Positions 25,308 through 34,963 of a stretch of 64,000 nucleotides of DNA are shown one piece after another; positions within the stretch are counted from its first letter, which is position 1; each line of letters opens with the position of its first letter. Both the position numbers and the translations under genes were made by a program. The notes below the pieces were generated by a model. That model made no database searches and was not told the origin of the DNA. It saw only the letters and a program-made list of their open reading frames with translations. Source of the stretch: Bacillota bacterium (GTDB taxonomy: Bacteria > Bacillota > Clostridia > Christensenellales > SZUA-584); contig JAEWTL010000077.1 of NCBI GenBank assembly GCA_023459495.1, forward strand, positions 186,001 to 250,000. Reading direction: 5' to 3'.

Positions 25308-26824
25308 ATGGCATTCTCCTTCTGTGCGCTTGCGGAGGTCGCGGCTGTCATAATCGCGTGGCCGCTCAGTTCGTCCCGGCTAAGCTCCGCCGTGACATGG
25401 CCTTCGCACATCACGTAGACACGGTCGCTGAGCTGCAGCACCTCCTGCATCTCCGAAGAGATCATCAGGATCGCCTTGCCCTGCTTCGCCAGCTCCGAAA
25501 TGAGCTTGTAAACCTCGGCCTTGGCGCCCACGTCGATGCCGCGGGTGGGCTCGTCGAGGATCAGGATATCAGGCTGTGTCAGCAGCCATTTTGCGATGAC
25601 GATTTTCTGCTGGTTGCCGCCCGAGAGCTCCTTCGCGGCCTGCTCGCCGCTGCGCAGCTTGATCTGCAGGTAATCGACGTACTGGTCGAAAAGCTTCTTT
25701 TCTTCCCGTGTATTCACAAAACCGGCTTTGCTGATTTTCTTCAATATTGAGAACGTCATGTTGGTCGTGCAGGCCATGGGCAGCACGAGGCCTGTCTTGG
25801 CACGGTCCTCCGGCACCATGGCGATACCGATCTTCATCGCGTCCGCCACGTTCCGGATATGCACCGCCTTACCCTTCACCTTCACCGTACCCGATACCGC
25901 AGGAGCCGCACCGAATATTGCCGAGGCCACCTCGCTGCGGCCTGCGCCGACAAGGCCCGCCATGCCTACGATCTCGCCGCGCCGCACCTTAATGCTGACG
26001 TCGTAGTACTGCTCCGGCATCGTGAGGCCTTCGGTTTCCAGCATCACTTCGCCGATGGGTGCTTCCTCCTTGACGATCAGTTCGTTGAACGTACGCCCGA
26101 CCATCATCTGCACAAGCTGGTCAATCGAGGTTTCCTTGGTGGCGGTCTCGCCCACGAACTCGCCGTCGCGCAGCACCGTGATGCGGTCGGATATCTCCAT
26201 GATCTCTTCCAGCCTGTGGCCGATGAAGATGACGCCCTTGCCCTGCTGCTTCAGCTTGCGGATGATCGAGAACAGCTTGTCGACTTCGCCCTGCGAAAGC
26301 GCAGCTGTCGGTTCGTCCATGATGATGACCTTGGCGTTCTGTGAGAGCGCCGCCGTAATTTCGATCATCTGCTGGTCCGCGATGGACATGCCGCGTACCA
26401 GGTCTCTGGAGCCCATCTTGACGCCCAGAGATTTCAGCATATCCTCGGTGATCTTATAGAGCTGTTTCCAGTCAATCTTGACTTTGGTGCGCTCGCGCGT
26501 ATGCCCCAGGAACACGTTCTCCGTGACGTTGAGGTCCGGGAACGTCAGCGGTTCCTGATAGATCATTGCGATGCCGGCGCTCCGGGCGTCATGCGGTGTT
26601 TTAAAATGCTTGCGCTGTCCCTCGACATGCACCTCTCCCCAGGTGGGTTCATGTACGCCGCTGATGATTTTCACCATCGTTGATTTTCCCGCGCCGTTTT
26701 CACCGATGAGCGCATGCACCTCGCCGGGATACACATCGAAATCCACGTCATGGAGCACCACGACGCCGCTGAAGGATTTCCCTATTTTTTTAACGCTGAT
26801 CAGCGGTGTTCTGTTTGTTTCCAT
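25304..26824 (-). CDS. rhaT: Rhamnose ABC transporter ATPase (two-domain)
   Basis: The 506-residue RbsA-type ATPase has two nucleotide-binding domains. The first has Walker A GENGAGKSTMVKI and Walker B VIIMDEPTAAL; the second has a degenerate Walker A (GLVGAGRSEVA), an intact signature (LSGGNQQKIVIAKWLL) and ILILDEPTRGIDVGAK. This asymmetry is standard for the family. It powers RhaPQ import of rhamnose delivered by RhaS. It follows the mutarotase gene in the operon. Confidence 0.9.
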   Translation of the reverse strand: METNRTPLISVKKIGKSFSGVVVLHDVDFDVYPGEVHALIGENGAGKSTMVKIISGVHEPTWGEVHVEGQRKHFKTPHDARSAGIAMIYQEPLTFPDLNVTENVFLGHTRERTKVKIDWKQLYKITEDMLKSLGVKMGSRDLVRGMSIADQQMIEITAALSQNAKVIIMDEPTAALSQGEVDKLFSIIRKLKQQGKGVIFIGHRLEEIMEISDRITVLRDGEFVGETATKETSIDQLVQMMVGRTFNELIVKEEAPIGEVMLETEGLTMPEQYYDVSIKVRRGEIVGMAGLVGAGRSEVASAIFGAAPAVSGTVKVKGKAVHIRNVADAMKIGIAMVPEDRAKTGLVLPMACTTNMTFSILKKISKAGFVNTREEKKLFDQYVDYLQIKLRSGEQAAKELSGGNQQKIVIAKWLLTQPDILILDEPTRGIDVGAKAEVYKLISELAKQGKAILMISSEMQEVLQLSDRVYVMCEGHVTAELSRDELSGHAIMTAATSASAQKENAI

Positions 26825-26858
26825 GCTTTGCGTCTCCCCTCCTCAAACCTTCGCGCGG

Positions 26859-27182
26859 CTATTCAAGATAGAATACCTCGCGCATATACTCCACGCCCGA
26901 ACTGACGTCGCTGCCGTCCAGCGGCTTGTCAATCATCTTTGACGTGATGGCATTCCACCGCTTGCAGTCCTCGTTGTCCACCATCTCCGCAAACGCCTTT
27001 TCCGCGTCGTCACACTCAAACTCATAGAAGAACTGGCAGCCGTTCTGGAATATCGAATAGTTCTTGAAGCCCGCCTTGTGGTGCGCCTCCATGATCTCCG
27101 GCCAGGGACTTAAATGCATGCGCACATATTCATCCAGACATTCGGGCTTGATATTCCATGTCCACGCGTATTTTTTCATCAC
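26859..27182 (-). CDS. rhaM: L-rhamnose mutarotase
   Basis: RhaM interconverts alpha- and beta-rhamnopyranose so that the anomer handled by RhaA is supplied. The 107-residue protein has the E. coli RhaM landmarks: an MHLSPWPEIMEAHH stretch with the active-site histidine, NYSIF, CKRWNAI and the C-terminal SGVEYMREVFYLE. Length agrees (~104). It is the second gene of the transport operon and fixes rhamnose as the likely substrate. Confidence 0.93.
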   Translation of the reverse strand: MMKKYAWTWNIKPECLDEYVRMHLSPWPEIMEAHHKAGFKNYSIFQNGCQFFYEFECDDAEKAFAEMVDNEDCKRWNAITSKMIDKPLDGSDVSSGVEYMREVFYLE

Positions 27183-27214
27183 CGTTCCACCTTTCGTCGT
27201 ATATTATGGCCTGT

Positions 27215-27955
27215 CTACCACATTGTCATGCCGCCGTTGACGTCCACACACGCCCCGGTGACATACCTTGCAAGGTGACTGGCTAAAAACAGCACCACAT
27301 CTGCGACTTCTTCCGCCGTGCCGATGCGTTTTAAGGGCACCGTCTCAGCTTCGTAGCCGAACGTCGTTGTCATTTCCGTACTGATGAGCCCCGGCGCCAC
27401 GCTGTTGACCGTGATGCCATACGGCGCGGCATTCTTTGCGAACGTTTTGGTCAGGCACAGCAGCCCCGCCTTGGAGGACGAGTAGTCCGCCCCGGCAGTC
27501 AGTCCGCCGATCTTACCCGCCTGCGAAGCGATGTTGATGATCGTACCGCTGTTCTGCGGTTTCATCATGCGCAGCGCCTCCCGGGCGAACAGGAACGAAC
27601 CCTTCAGGTTGATGTTCATCGTCCGGTCCCAGGACTTCATGTCGAGCTCGTCGATGCTGACGATTTTGCAGATGCCCGCGCTGTTGACCAGCACGTCCAT
27701 CCGTCCGCACTTCTCCGCCACGATCTCGAATACGGTCTGTACTTCCTTTTCGTCCGTCACATCCACCTTGATGGGAATGCATTCGCAGCCGTTCACCGCA
27801 GCCACGCTGAGCGCCGTCTCCTTGGCGCGCTCAAAGTCGATGTCGCATATGAATACGCACGACGCGCCTTCCTGCGCAAAAACTCCCGCGCAGCAGGCGC
27901 CAATACCTTTTGCCGCTCCGGTGATAACCGCGACCTTATCCTTCATCAGCTTCAT
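27215..27955 (-). CDS. SDR-family oxidoreductase, first gene of the rhamnose transport operon
   Basis: This 246-residue FabG-like classical SDR has VAVITGAAKGIGACC (cofactor loop), CDID after strand 2 (an aspartate that favours NAD(H)), LVNSAG and the catalytic Ser with YSSSK. The C-terminus (YVTGACVDVNGGMTMW) is typical of sugar and polyol dehydrogenases of this class. It heads the operon ahead of rhaM. It could act on lactaldehyde or directly on rhamnose; neither can be decided here. Confidence 0.8.
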   Translation of the reverse strand: MKLMKDKVAVITGAAKGIGACCAGVFAQEGASCVFICDIDFERAKETALSVAAVNGCECIPIKVDVTDEKEVQTVFEIVAEKCGRMDVLVNSAGICKIVSIDELDMKSWDRTMNINLKGSFLFAREALRMMKPQNSGTIINIASQAGKIGGLTAGADYSSSKAGLLCLTKTFAKNAAPYGITVNSVAPGLISTEMTTTFGYEAETVPLKRIGTAEEVADVVLFLASHLARYVTGACVDVNGGMTMW

Positions 27956-28087
27956 AATTGTCCTCCGCCTGGTGTCTGAAATCTGATTGACAACTCGTTC
28001 ATTAAGTTTCGTTTTGTAACTGCTTATTTATATTCTACTTTCGTTTCGAAATTCCTGCTTGTGATTTTATTTTTCTACAAAAATAAA
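27956..28087. promoter_or_regulatory. Regulatory region of the rhamnose transport operon with TTTCGTTT motifs
   Basis: Two motifs of the DeoR-family operator style occur: AAGTTTCGTTTTGTAAC near 28004-28020 and TACTTTCGTTTCGAAATTC near 28037-28055. They flank a TATA-rich stretch (TAGAATATAAA on the minus strand) that could be the -10 region. No convincing -35 was found. Confidence 0.45.
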
Positions 28088-28113
28088 CACGCTTCGATTT
28101 ATTTCGAAGCGTG
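28078..28113 (-). terminator. Terminator of the second ABC-transporter operon
   Basis: CACGCTTCGA and TCGAAGCGTG form a perfect 10-bp stem with a 6-base loop (28088-28113); on the minus strand TTTATTTTT follows. It lies 28 bases after the binding-protein gene. Confidence 0.85.
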
Positions 28114-28140
28114 CGTTGTCGGTTTATGTTATGAAATCTG

Positions 28141-29115
28141 TTAGTTGTCGGCGTAATACCGGTCGATAAACGCGTCCACGTTCTCCTGCGAAATCAGTTC
28201 GGGTGTTATGGTCACCATCCCGCTGATGTTTTTCCCGTCCAGTAGATTAACTGCCATCTGGATAGCCATCGATCCCATCTCTTCAGGCTTCTGGTCGATA
28301 TCGGCTTTCAGGTTTGTGTTCTGTTGAATCTGTTCACAGGCGGCGATGTTGCCGTCGTAACCCACAATGACCGTATCCGCCTTGGCCTGTTTGACGGCCT
28401 GCAGCGCGCCCAAAGCCATATCGTCGCACTCGGCAAATACCGCAGTCAGGTTCGGATTGGTCTGCAGGAAGTCCTCCATGACCTCCATGGCTTCGTCGCG
28501 CAGCGAGTTGGCCGAGCGTCCCAGCACCACGTCGATGTTGTTCTCGCGCATCACGTCGATGAAGCCGTTATGCCGCTGCCGGGCGTTCTGCGCACCGAGC
28601 TGCGCTTCGATCGTCGCGACGGTGGGGTGCTCGATTCCATTGTCTTTAAAATACTGAACCAGCCATTCCCCCGCGATGCGTCCGCCCGCATAGTTGTCCG
28701 TGATGATGAGCGACTCATACTTCACTTCGGGGTCATTGATGCCGATGTCCACCACGATGATCGGAATGCCCGCTTCGTTGGCGAGCTTGAGGGCGGGCGA
28801 GAGCGAAAGGCTGTCGTAGGGCGTCACCAGCAGCACGTCCACCTTCTGCTCGATCAGGTCCTCAATGTCCGCGGCCTGCTGGGCGGTGTCGCTTGCCGCG
28901 TCTCGGATCACGAGGCTGACGCCGAGCTCATCGGCTTTTTTCTTCATGGCGTTGGTGACGGTGATCCAGAAGGAATTCTGCATGGAGGGCGTGGAGTAGC
29001 CCACCACATACGACGAAGGCTCTGTTTCCACGATCATACCGCAGCCGGACACTGCCGGCAGCAGCGTTGCCGCAAGCAAGAGCAGGACCAGCACAGGTAT
29101 CCAAACGGATTTCAT
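28141..29115 (-). CDS. Sugar ABC transporter substrate-binding lipoprotein
   Basis: The 324-residue lipoprotein has a signal ending AVSGC (Cys about residue 25) and the Peripla_BP_4 fold: VVGYSTPSMQNSFWITVTNAM, EQKVDVLLVTPYDSLSLSPA, TDNYAGGRIAGEWL and VFAECDDMALGALQAVKQA. It resembles ribose/galactose/inositol-type binding proteins, but the sugar cannot be named. It is last in its operon, after permease and ATPase, and translation is coupled by a four-base overlap. Confidence 0.85.
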   Translation of the reverse strand: MKSVWIPVLVLLLLAATLLPAVSGCGMIVETEPSSYVVGYSTPSMQNSFWITVTNAMKKKADELGVSLVIRDAASDTAQQAADIEDLIEQKVDVLLVTPYDSLSLSPALKLANEAGIPIIVVDIGINDPEVKYESLIITDNYAGGRIAGEWLVQYFKDNGIEHPTVATIEAQLGAQNARQRHNGFIDVMRENNIDVVLGRSANSLRDEAMEVMEDFLQTNPNLTAVFAECDDMALGALQAVKQAKADTVIVGYDGNIAACEQIQQNTNLKADIDQKPEEMGSMAIQMAVNLLDGKNISGMVTITPELISQENVDAFIDRYYADN

Positions 29116-30125
29116 GGCGTATCTCCTCCTTCAGGCAGACGGGTGTTCCGGGGCGAGATCGGCTGATCTCCCTTATCCCAGAGTATGGTGGCAATGATCA
29201 CGATGCCCATTACGGTTTCCTGCCACGCGGGTGTTACGTTCATCAGGTTCAGGCCGTTGCGCAGTACGCCCATGACGAGCGCGCCTGCTACCGTACCGGA
29301 TATCCGGCCGCGACCGCCCGAAAGGCTGGTGCCGCCGATGACGACTGCCGCGATCACGTCCATTTCGTAGCCTTCTCCGCCCTGCACCTGAGCCGCGCCC
29401 ACGCGGGAGGTGAGCACGATGCCTGCCACAGCAGCCATCAAGCCGGAGATCATGAACGCTGCGGTTACAATCGCGTTGACGTTGACGCCGCAGTTGCGCG
29501 CGGCCGTAGTGTTGCTGCCAATGGCATAGACGTACTTGCCGAACTTCGTCCATTCCAGCAGGAACTTGCTTAAAAGCACAGCGCCCAGCGCGATCCAGAA
29601 CGGGATCGGCAGGGACAGAAAAGAGCCGGAGGCAATGTTCTCAAACGCGCGCGGAAAATTGGAGATGGGCAGGCCTTCCGAATAGATCGCGGTCAGGCTG
29701 CGCCAGATCGTCATGGTCCCCAGTGTGACGACAAAGGCCATGGACTTGCGCCGCGCGACAATGATTCCGTTGATGATGCCCATCGCAGCGCCTGCGGCCA
29801 TACCGGCCAGCAGGCCGAATACCAGGTTGGTACGGCTCAAAACGTCCGCCATGATAAAGCTGGAGAATGCCAGCACCGCGCCGACTGAGAGGTCGATGCC
29901 GCCGATGATGATGACGACGGTCATGCCGCACGCCATGATGACATTGTAGGACACCTGCCGGATGATGTTGGCGAAGTTCGATAAAGTCAAAAACGTATTG
30001 GAACTGACGGCGAGGATGACGCATATGAGCAGCAGCGCGATCCATATGCCATAGTACCGCAAATTCAGCCGAATCAATTTATTCGTAAAGCGCTTTACCG
30101 ATCCCAAATCCTTGTCCTCCGTCAT
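29112..30125 (-). CDS. Sugar ABC transporter permease
   Basis: The 337-residue permease is of the ribose (BPD_transp_2) class: IIGGIDLSVGAVLAFSSFIM mid-protein, the coupling loop GKYVYAIGSNTTAARNCGV and a C-terminal GGTSLSGGRGRISGTVAG. Only one permease gene is present here, unlike the rhamnose set, so it probably works as a homodimer. It overlaps the ATPase and the binding protein by four bases each. Confidence 0.85.
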   Translation of the reverse strand: MTEDKDLGSVKRFTNKLIRLNLRYYGIWIALLLICVILAVSSNTFLTLSNFANIIRQVSYNVIMACGMTVVIIIGGIDLSVGAVLAFSSFIMADVLSRTNLVFGLLAGMAAGAAMGIINGIIVARRKSMAFVVTLGTMTIWRSLTAIYSEGLPISNFPRAFENIASGSFLSLPIPFWIALGAVLLSKFLLEWTKFGKYVYAIGSNTTAARNCGVNVNAIVTAAFMISGLMAAVAGIVLTSRVGAAQVQGGEGYEMDVIAAVVIGGTSLSGGRGRISGTVAGALVMGVLRNGLNLMNVTPAWQETVMGIVIIATILWDKGDQPISPRNTRLPEGGDTP

Positions 30126-31636
30126 TTCAGCCGCTTGAGCTCTTCATCGAGCGCGCGCTTCAATATTCTGTCCTTGGTGACGCTGTTCTTGTCCATCTCC
30201 ATCACAACCCGGCCGCACGAGAGCACCATAACGCGGTCGCTCATACCGATGACCTCCGAGAAATCGGACGAGATGAAGATTACCGCCTTGCCTTCCCGCA
30301 CCATCTCGTTGATGAGGTTATAGACCTCCACCTTGGCCGCGATATCGAGCTCCTTGGTGGGCTCGTCCAGTATCAGCACATCGGTGTTGGCAAGGAACCA
30401 GCGCGCAACGAGCACTTTCTGCTGATTGCCGCTCGAAAGAAACTTCATCTGCTGCCCGAGTGAGAAATAGTCCACGCCGAGCCGTTGCAGGTACTGCGTC
30501 GTCAGCTTCTTTTCGGCGGTCTTGTCGATCATCCAGCGCAGCCTTCGCCGTTCGATGGACTGCAGGTGCGCGATGGTGATGTTGAGCATCAGGTCGGACA
30601 CGTTAAAAATGCCTTCCTTGCGCCGGTCGTCCGGGATGAGGCCGATGCCGTATTTCACCGCGGCCTTGGGCGACCGGATGCGGATGCGCTTGCGGTTGTA
30701 GAACACCTCGCCCGCATAGTTCGGCGTGATGCCAAAGATGCACTTGGCGAGCGATGTGCGGCCCGAGCCGACCAGCCCGGTGATGCCCAGCACCTCGCCG
30801 CGACGCAGCGTAAACGATACATTGTCCAGCACGCCCGGCACGCTGATGCCCTTGACGCGCAGCAGTTCCTTCCCCTGCCGCACCGGCAGTTTGGGATAGC
30901 GTTTGCGCACCTCCTGCCCGACGATGGACTTCACCAGCTCCTTGTCCTTGATGCGGGCGGTTTCCTCCTGCACCACGACCTCGCCGTCGCGCAGTACGAT
31001 CACATTGTCCACCTGCGCGTAGATCTCATTGATATTGTGCGTGACGAACACGATGAACTTGCCCCGCGCTTTCAGCTCATGAATTACGTTGAAGATATAG
31101 CCCGCGTCCTCGTTGGTAAGCGCGCTGCTGATTTCGTCAATGATCATCACGTCCGCGTCGCGGGCGAGCATACGCATGAACGCCACCAGATGCTTCTGGC
31201 CCATGCCGAGCTGCCCCACGAGGGTGCGGCAGTCCGCCTTGAGCCCCACCTTGGCGCACAGCTCCTGCGTCATCTCCTGAATCTTCTTCCTGCTCACGAT
31301 CCCCAACCCTTCGGACGGGAAGTTGTTGAAGTAGACGTTCTCCGCGATGGACAGGTTGTCGAACAGCTCCAGATCCTGAAACACAAAGCTCCATCCAAGC
31401 GTCAGCGCATCATAAGGAGACCGGAAATTGACCTTCTGTCCGTTGTATAGGATCTCTCCTTCGTCCGGCTGATGGATGCCCGCAAGCAGCTTCACAAAAG
31501 TGGACTTGCCCGCGCCGTTTTTGCCCACCACGGCGTACACGCGTCCCGCTTCCATGCGAATGCTCACGTTTTTGAGAACCGGAATATTATTAAAACTTTT
31601 ACTCAAGTTTCTGATCTCGATGGTCTTCTGTTGCAT
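30122..31636 (-). CDS. Sugar ABC transporter ATPase (two-domain, partly degenerate)
   Basis: The 504-residue RbsA-type double ATPase has first Walker A GKNGAGKSTFVKLLAG, but its Walker B reads VMIIDEISSAL instead of DEPT, and the linker (QLGMGQKHLVAF) is a changed signature. The second domain has GLVGSGRTSLAK, LSSGNQQKVLVARWFL and VLILDEPTKELDIAAK (usually TRGIDVGAK). The catalytic Asp-Glu pair of both Walker B motifs is kept. The DEISS form is unusual. It lies directly after the DeoR gene with a 26-base gap and drives the permease next to it. Confidence 0.85.
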   Translation of the reverse strand: MQQKTIEIRNLSKSFNNIPVLKNVSIRMEAGRVYAVVGKNGAGKSTFVKLLAGIHQPDEGEILYNGQKVNFRSPYDALTLGWSFVFQDLELFDNLSIAENVYFNNFPSEGLGIVSRKKIQEMTQELCAKVGLKADCRTLVGQLGMGQKHLVAFMRMLARDADVMIIDEISSALTNEDAGYIFNVIHELKARGKFIVFVTHNINEIYAQVDNVIVLRDGEVVVQEETARIKDKELVKSIVGQEVRKRYPKLPVRQGKELLRVKGISVPGVLDNVSFTLRRGEVLGITGLVGSGRTSLAKCIFGITPNYAGEVFYNRKRIRIRSPKAAVKYGIGLIPDDRRKEGIFNVSDLMLNITIAHLQSIERRRLRWMIDKTAEKKLTTQYLQRLGVDYFSLGQQMKFLSSGNQQKVLVARWFLANTDVLILDEPTKELDIAAKVEVYNLINEMVREGKAVIFISSDFSEVIGMSDRVMVLSCGRVVMEMDKNSVTKDRILKRALDEELKRLK

Positions 31637-31662
31637 CGGAACCGCCTTTACCGGTATTGGGG

Positions 31663-32442
31663 CTACTCGAGCGGATACGTTGTGAAGATCTGGATGTCGT
31701 GCTCGAAGAAATATTTAATGTATTCGTGCGGCGCAAGCTGGTCGGAAACGACCTTGTCCGCAAACTTTAAATCGCCGATATTGGACAGCGAATTGACGTC
31801 AAATTTGGTGTGGTCTGCAACCACGATGATTTCGTCGCTGAAATCCTTTAAGGTCCGGTACATCTGGGCGAGGAACGCGTTGCGCATCATATAGCCACGC
31901 TTGAAGCCGATACCGTCCACACTTAAGAACGTTTTGTTGATGTACATCTCCTTGATATTTTTGATCAAAATCTCGCCTGTCATCATCACGCCGTATTCGG
32001 AGGCGTCCAGCTCTCCGCCCGGAGAAAGCACCCGGCAGCCTGGTGCGCCCGCCAGCTCCGCCATGACGCCCAAATTGTTGGTCACGACGATGATGTCCTT
32101 CTTGTCGCGCAGGTTCTTGGCGATCTGGATGCAGGTGGAGCCCGGCCCGATGAATACCACGTCCCGGTCCTGAATCAAAGCTGCCGCGAACAGCCCGATC
32201 ATCTTTTTGCTTTCGATGTTGGGGACATCGGTCACATCCGCCAGTTCCTCCCGCGGCGCGTCGTCGCGCAGCACTGCGCCCCCGTGCGTGCGGATGAGAA
32301 AACCTTCGCCCTCCAGCTTTTCAAGGTCCTTGCGAATCGTGACCTCGGAAACGGCTAAAATTTCGGACAGGTTGCTGACATCCACCTTGTCGTACTCGAA
32401 GAGCAGCTGTTTGATTTTATTGTGTCTCTCTGCCGCGAACAC
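31663..32442 (-). CDS. DeoR-family transcriptional regulator of the ABC operon
   Basis: The 259-residue protein has an N-terminal winged helix (ERHNKIKQLLFEYDKVDVSN, then LAVSEVTIRKDLEKLE, then RTHGGAVL) and a C-terminal sugar-phosphate sensor (DeoRC) with FIGPGSTCIQIAKNL and VVTNNLGVMAEL. GTG at 32442 is preferred as start: GAGG lies 7 bases upstream, whereas the further ATG at 32466 abuts its own ribosome site. It is the first gene of the importer operon, suggesting autoregulation together with transport; the inducer would be a phosphorylated sugar. Confidence 0.88.
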   Translation of the reverse strand: MFAAERHNKIKQLLFEYDKVDVSNLSEILAVSEVTIRKDLEKLEGEGFLIRTHGGAVLRDDAPREELADVTDVPNIESKKMIGLFAAALIQDRDVVFIGPGSTCIQIAKNLRDKKDIIVVTNNLGVMAELAGAPGCRVLSPGGELDASEYGVMMTGEILIKNIKEMYINKTFLSVDGIGFKRGYMMRNAFLAQMYRTLKDFSDEIIVVADHTKFDVNSLSNIGDLKFADKVVSDQLAPHEYIKYFFEHDIQIFTTYPLE

Positions 32443-32466
32443 GGAGCCACCTCGCCATTTGCGCAT

Positions 32467-32601
32467 CCTCCAAAGTTTCCCCTGCCGGGGTTTGCTTTAA
32501 AAAAGAACGCGCAAAGTTTTATTTGCTTTTGAATCGCAAGTAACTATTTCGACATTGCCCAACAAAATTCCTTTAAATATTGACAGTCCTGTTTTCAGAA
32601 T
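32467..32601. other. Regulatory region upstream of the DeoR/ABC operon
   Basis: No gene was seen. It contains GTTTTATTTGCTTTTGAATCGC near 32516-32537, a T-rich operator-like run similar in style to the sites next to rhaA and the srlD-like gene. No -35/-10 pair with standard spacing could be settled. Confidence 0.4.
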
Positions 32602-32630
32602 CAAAAAAGGAACGGCTGTGAACCGTTCCT
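32602..32630 (-). terminator. Terminator of the srlD-like/PHP operon
   Basis: On the minus strand AGGAACGG-TTCACAG-CCGTTCCT forms an 8-bp stem, followed by TTTTTG, just after the PHP gene stop codon. Confidence 0.85.
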
Positions 32631-32645
32631 GATTTGCTTGCAATG

Positions 32646-33938
32646 TTACTTCCACATATCCTTTGCGATCTGCGCATAGCGGGCTACCCGCTCATCGATC
32701 TCTTCCGCCGTGAGGCTGGCGTTATCCGCGAATATGCCCTTCGAAAGGTCGTGCGTTGCTTCCAGCTCGTGCCCGACGAGCGCCCACGCCGCCTCGGTCA
32801 GATGCCGGTACTCGGGCTTTAACAGCTCGCGGCACAGGAAGGACTGACGCGGCTGGTTGATATCCTCGCCGCTGATCTGCATGAAGCCATAGCGTCTGCA
32901 CAGCTCCATCACGCGCGCAAGCTGCTCCGGGGTGTTACGCGAGGGCATGAACGCGATGGCGTCAAAGCCGAGGGCCTTGCATGCCGCGAACACCTCGTCC
33001 AGATAATCGTCCTCGAACTTCTGCGCGGCCTTGTCGCCCGTGGGAGACTCGCCCACATCGCCAAGGTAGCAGTAGGCCGGGATTGCGCCAAGCTTTCTGA
33101 TCTGCCGCACGGCTTCCGCCACATGGGGCGTCTCGTCCGGCTGCGTGTCGATATAGATCTGCTGCACAAAGCTGCCCTTGAGCACGTTGAGCAGGTCATA
33201 TGCCGCAATATCGTTGCCGGGATCGGCAAGCATGCTGCGCTGTTTGGCGCTGAGCGGTATCTTAAGGCTGTCCGCCACGAACGATACCAGCGCTTCGCTC
33301 ACGCCGAACCGGGCGATGAGCTTGTTCGCAAGCGCGAACAGCAGGTGGCGTTCTGTGACGCTGCCGCTCTCGGCCGCCATGGACAGCGGCAGCACGTCTG
33401 CATTAAAATCAATGGCAAAGTCGAAAGGCTGGATGATGGCGTTCAGCCGTTCGATCATTCGGCGGTTCCGGCCATTGCGCGCCTCACGCATCGGAGCCAG
33501 AAACGCATCTGCCGCGGCAATGCTGCTGTGCGGCAACGCGGCTGCGGTGATATATGCCGAGGTGCTCTGGTCCGGGTTGTTGATACGGCGTCCGGCGAGC
33601 GGAGTCAGGCCCCAGTCGGTGCGCATCTCAAAACCGATGGTCGTGGGGATGCCGATGGTCTGCCCCGCAGCGATGAACTCCTGCGCACCGCCCACCGAGT
33701 CATGGTCCATCAGGCCCACGGTGGAAAGCCCGCACTCCACCGCCTTCCACACGGCCTTGGCCGGGGAGTACGGCGAGAAGGAGTACATCGTGTGCACGTG
33801 GTTGTTCGTCAGCCCTTCGGAAAAGGCAGGCGGAATTTCTCCGCTGTCCAGCTTGCGCCTCAGGCGGGCCAGCGCTTCCAGCCGGGATGCCGCCGTGCCG
33901 CTGTTCAGCGCCTGTATATCGTCTCCGGTGTGTGTCAT
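32646..33938 (-). CDS. PHP-domain metal-dependent hydrolase
   Basis: The 430-residue protein of the PHP (polymerase and histidinol phosphatase) superfamily has the first metal motif NNHVHTMYSFSPY (about residues 46-58), a second in GLMDHDSVGG and a third in FEMRTD. The C-terminal half has FMPSRNTPEQLARVM and ISGEDINQPRQSF, metal-site histidines being replaced by Glu/Asp near the end. Such proteins hydrolyse phosphoesters. It follows an SrlD-like dehydrogenase, 11 bases away, so a sugar or polyol phosphate is a plausible substrate, by inference. Confidence 0.8.
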   Translation of the reverse strand: MTHTGDDIQALNSGTAASRLEALARLRRKLDSGEIPPAFSEGLTNNHVHTMYSFSPYSPAKAVWKAVECGLSTVGLMDHDSVGGAQEFIAAGQTIGIPTTIGFEMRTDWGLTPLAGRRINNPDQSTSAYITAAALPHSSIAAADAFLAPMREARNGRNRRMIERLNAIIQPFDFAIDFNADVLPLSMAAESGSVTERHLLFALANKLIARFGVSEALVSFVADSLKIPLSAKQRSMLADPGNDIAAYDLLNVLKGSFVQQIYIDTQPDETPHVAEAVRQIRKLGAIPAYCYLGDVGESPTGDKAAQKFEDDYLDEVFAACKALGFDAIAFMPSRNTPEQLARVMELCRRYGFMQISGEDINQPRQSFLCRELLKPEYRHLTEAAWALVGHELEATHDLSKGIFADNASLTAEEIDERVARYAQIAKDMWK

Positions 33939-33949
33939 ATTCGTATCCC

Positions 33950-34738
<789 letters not shown>

Positions 34739-34784
34739 AAACTATTCCCCCCGTTCGATTATATCTTCGCTTTATGCCAGCATC

Positions 34785-34813
34785 ATTATACACACGCCGC
34801 GCGGGTGAAACAA
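34785..34813 (-). promoter_or_regulatory. Promoter of the srlD-like operon
   Basis: On the minus strand TTGTTT (34813-34808) and TATAAT (34790-34785) are 17 bases apart. Just upstream is a T-rich tract with CTTTGCTTCTCTGCGTTTCA, a DeoR-operator-like run. Confidence 0.7.
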
Positions 34814-34904
34814 GCACATTTCTGTTTTTTTCTTTTAATACCTTTGCTTCTCTGCGTTTCATAAACTTTATGATTGGATTCAAAGCCAAAATCAAAGATT
34901 GTGA

Positions 34905-34933
34905 TTGAAACCCGCCTGCATATGTTTTACAAT
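34905..34933 (+). promoter_or_regulatory. Promoter of the divergent DeoR regulator
   Basis: TTGAAA (34905) and TACAAT (34928) are exactly 17 bases apart, 31 bases before the start codon. Confidence 0.7.
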
Positions 34934-34963
34934 ATTAAGAACGAAGCGAGCGGGGAGGTCGTC

